From: Bacteroidales bacterium
Lineage (GTDB): Bacteria > Bacteroidota > Bacteroidia > Bacteroidales > UBA932
Reading direction: 5' to 3'
DNA length: 50,389 nt
Assembly (NCBI GenBank): GCA_004554455.1
Contig: SFMG01000011.1
Span: 1-50,389, forward strand
Part shown: positions 49,415 through 50,389 of the stretch, in pieces
Numbering within the stretch: the first letter of the stretch is position 1
Layout: each line of letters opens with the position of its first letter
Notes under the pieces: generated by a model
Database searches by the model: none
Seen by the model: only the letters and a program-made list of their open reading frames with translations
What the model was told of the DNA's origin: nothing
Position numbers and translations under genes: made by a program

Positions 49415-49489
49415 GCTGGGTTCGTATAACGGTTAGTACTCGAGATTCTCAATCTCGCAATAGGAGTTCGATTCTCCTACCCAGTACCA
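49415..49489 (+). tRNA. tRNA-Glu (anticodon CTC)
   Basis: A 75-nt cloverleaf with encoded CCA. The acceptor GCTGGGT pairs with ACCCAGT (G-U at the first pair), followed by discriminator A and CCA. The D arm holds TATAACGGTTAGTAC. The anticodon stem CGAGA/TCTCG encloses the loop TTCTCAA with anticodon CTC (codon GAG). The T arm is AGGAG-TTCGATT-CTCCT. The promoter lies upstream and a terminator follows immediately. The CTC isoacceptor supplements the universal TTC form, consistent with the GC-rich genome. Confidence 0.95.
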
Positions 49490-49491
49490 GA

Positions 49492-49522
49492 AAGGCCGAC
49501 AGTCCGTCGGCCTTATTTTTTT
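49492..49522 (+). terminator. Rho-independent terminator after tRNA-Glu
   Basis: AAGGCCGAC (49492-49500), five-base loop, GTCGGCCTT (49506-49514), then ATTTTTTT. Perfect stem two bases after the tRNA 3' end. Confidence 0.93.
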
Positions 49523-49602
49523 GTAACGCCAAGAAAGATGAACTATGACTGACCTTGGAGGGCGGCGCGGGATTGGGACGGAGACTGACCAAGTGGAGCG
49601 GC

Positions 49603-49668
49603 GGGGACAGGTGCCACTCCGGCGGCTTTTTACTTAGGATTATGCCGCCTTCGTGGCAACCTGTCCCT
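49603..49668. repeat. Hairpin element B, copy in R3
   Basis: Arms GGGACAGGTGCCAC and GTGGCAACCTGTCCC (one-base bulge), inner arms GGCGGC/GCCGCC, loop tttttacttaggattat. Same orientation as the R2 copy, opposite to R1. Bases 49523-49602 before it show nothing recognisable. Confidence 0.9.
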
Positions 49669-49690
49669 GCCTGCACCCGCAACGGTCATT

Positions 49691-49837
49691 CTGCAGGCGG
49701 GCCGTTCAATACTGCAACAACGGGCTTCCGCAGGCGGAACTACTCTTCTTTGAGACAACGAAAATTAGAATCGGACGCGCACCGTTGCGACAAATACTGC
49801 TGCAGGCGGGCCATTCTACTTGCCGGCACGATGGCAC
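49691..49837. repeat. Tag repeats of composite locus R3
   Basis: CTGCAGGCGGGCC followed by RTTC occurs near 49691 and 49799, and TTAGAATCGGACGC at 49765. The segment from CTGCAGGCGGGCCATTCTAC to the start of the array is nearly the reverse complement of the junction at 527-567 in R1. Confidence 0.85.
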
Positions 49838-50389
49838 TGCAGTGATTCTTGATTTCAGGCCCAGACTTGCGAATCGATGCAGCCAAAAGGTCAAAACAGG
49901 GGCAATCCTTGCATCGATTCTTGATTTCAAGCCCAGACTTGCGAATCGATGCAGCCATAAGGTCAAAACAGGGGCAATCCGTGCATCGATTCTCGATTTC
50001 AAGCCCAGACTTGCGAATCGATGCAGCCAAAAGGTCAAAACAGGGGCAAGCCGTGCATCGATTCTTGATTTCAAGCCCAAACTTGCGAATCGATGCAGCA
50101 AAGAGGTCAAAACAAGGGCAATCCGTGCATCGATTCTCGATTTCAAGCCCAGGCTTGCGAATCGATGCAGCAAAGAGGTCAAAAAAGGGGCAATCCGTGC
50201 ATCGATTCTCGATTTCAAGCCCAGACTTGCGAATCGATGCAGCCAAAAGGTCAAAACAAGGGCGATCTGTGCATCGATTCTTGATTTCAAGCCCAGACTT
50301 GCGAATCGATGCAGCCATAAGGTCAAAACAGGGGCAATCCGTGCATCGATTCTCTATTTCAAGCTCAAACTTGCGAATCGATGCAGCCA
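49838..50389. repeat. 72-bp tandem palindrome array R3 (at least 8 copies)
   Basis: Units start at 49838, 49910, 49982, 50054, 50126, 50198, 50270 and 50342, all 72 bp apart. The palindrome is that of R1 in reverse orientation, and the linker (gccaaaaggtcaaaacaggg plus eight bases) is the reverse complement of the R1 linker. The array runs to the window end, so its true length is unknown. The first unit, next to the tags, has a damaged left stem (TGCAGTGATTC). Confidence 0.95.

Overview
The window looks like a chromosome segment of a GC-rich member of the Bacteroidales. The evidence is a SusC/SusD pair, many lipoproteins with an SxC-type lipobox, promoters of the Bacteroidetes sigma-ABfr type (TTTG, about 19 nt, TAnnTTTG) and the typical Bacteroidales gene orders for a sodium-pumping methylmalonyl-CoA decarboxylase and a V-type ATPase. 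Genus cannot be fixed from the sequence alone; an uncultured gut lineage is plausible. ATA is a common isoleucine codon despite the high GC.

Layout. (1) 1-957: composite repeat locus R1. (2) 958-2965: an SGNH esterase and a GSCFA protein. (3) 3010-11797: a tightly packed plus-strand operon encoding decarboxylase alpha, a lamin-tail/OadG fusion, a biotin carrier and the sodium-pump beta subunit, followed by metH and a DUF5009 membrane acyltransferase-like gene. (4) 11803-13727, minus: two secreted phosphoesterase-type enzymes with overlapping ends. (5) 13740-14760: composite repeat locus R2. (6) 14820-28063, minus: an eight-gene polysaccharide-utilisation-like operon (GHL10 protein, SusC, SusD, DUF5018-like lipoprotein, phosphodiester glycosidase, second GHL10 protein, AGE epimerase, BACON lipoprotein) with a recognisable promoter at one end and a hairpin terminator at the other. 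(7) 28236-31923, plus, divergent from it: Tat-exported DUF4434 protein, sugar MFS transporter and ROK regulator. (8) 32006-36051: metF, a FAD oxidoreductase and a histidine phosphatase. (9) 36165-43397: V-type ATPase operon E, DUF2764, A, B, D, I, K, followed directly by a DUF362 ferredoxin-type protein. (10) 44534-49011, minus: rpmE2 with an alkaline phosphatase, and glmM with a NamZ-like (DUF1343) gene. (11) 49107-49520: a decayed DUF486 gene, then tRNA-Glu(CTC) with promoter and terminator. (12) 49600-50389: composite repeat locus R3, running off the window.

How the parts may work together. The decarboxylase would export Na+ while making propionyl-CoA, and the V-ATPase K subunit carries the residues that bind Na+ in the Enterococcus hirae rotor, so a sodium circuit is a reasonable inference. 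The sugar region combines a phosphodiester glycosidase, an AGE-family 2-epimerase, two GHL10-like proteins, a DUF4434 protein, an importer and a ROK regulator, with no classical polysaccharide hydrolase; its substrate is unknown but may be a phosphodiester-linked amino sugar or mannose glycan.

The least explained feature is the three composite repeat loci. Each joins a 72-bp-period array of 44-nt palindromic units to a shared tag repeat and a roughly 70-nt hairpin element. The palindromes are conserved between loci, while the 28-nt linkers differ between R2 and R1/R3, and the array in R2 is inverted relative to its hairpin module.
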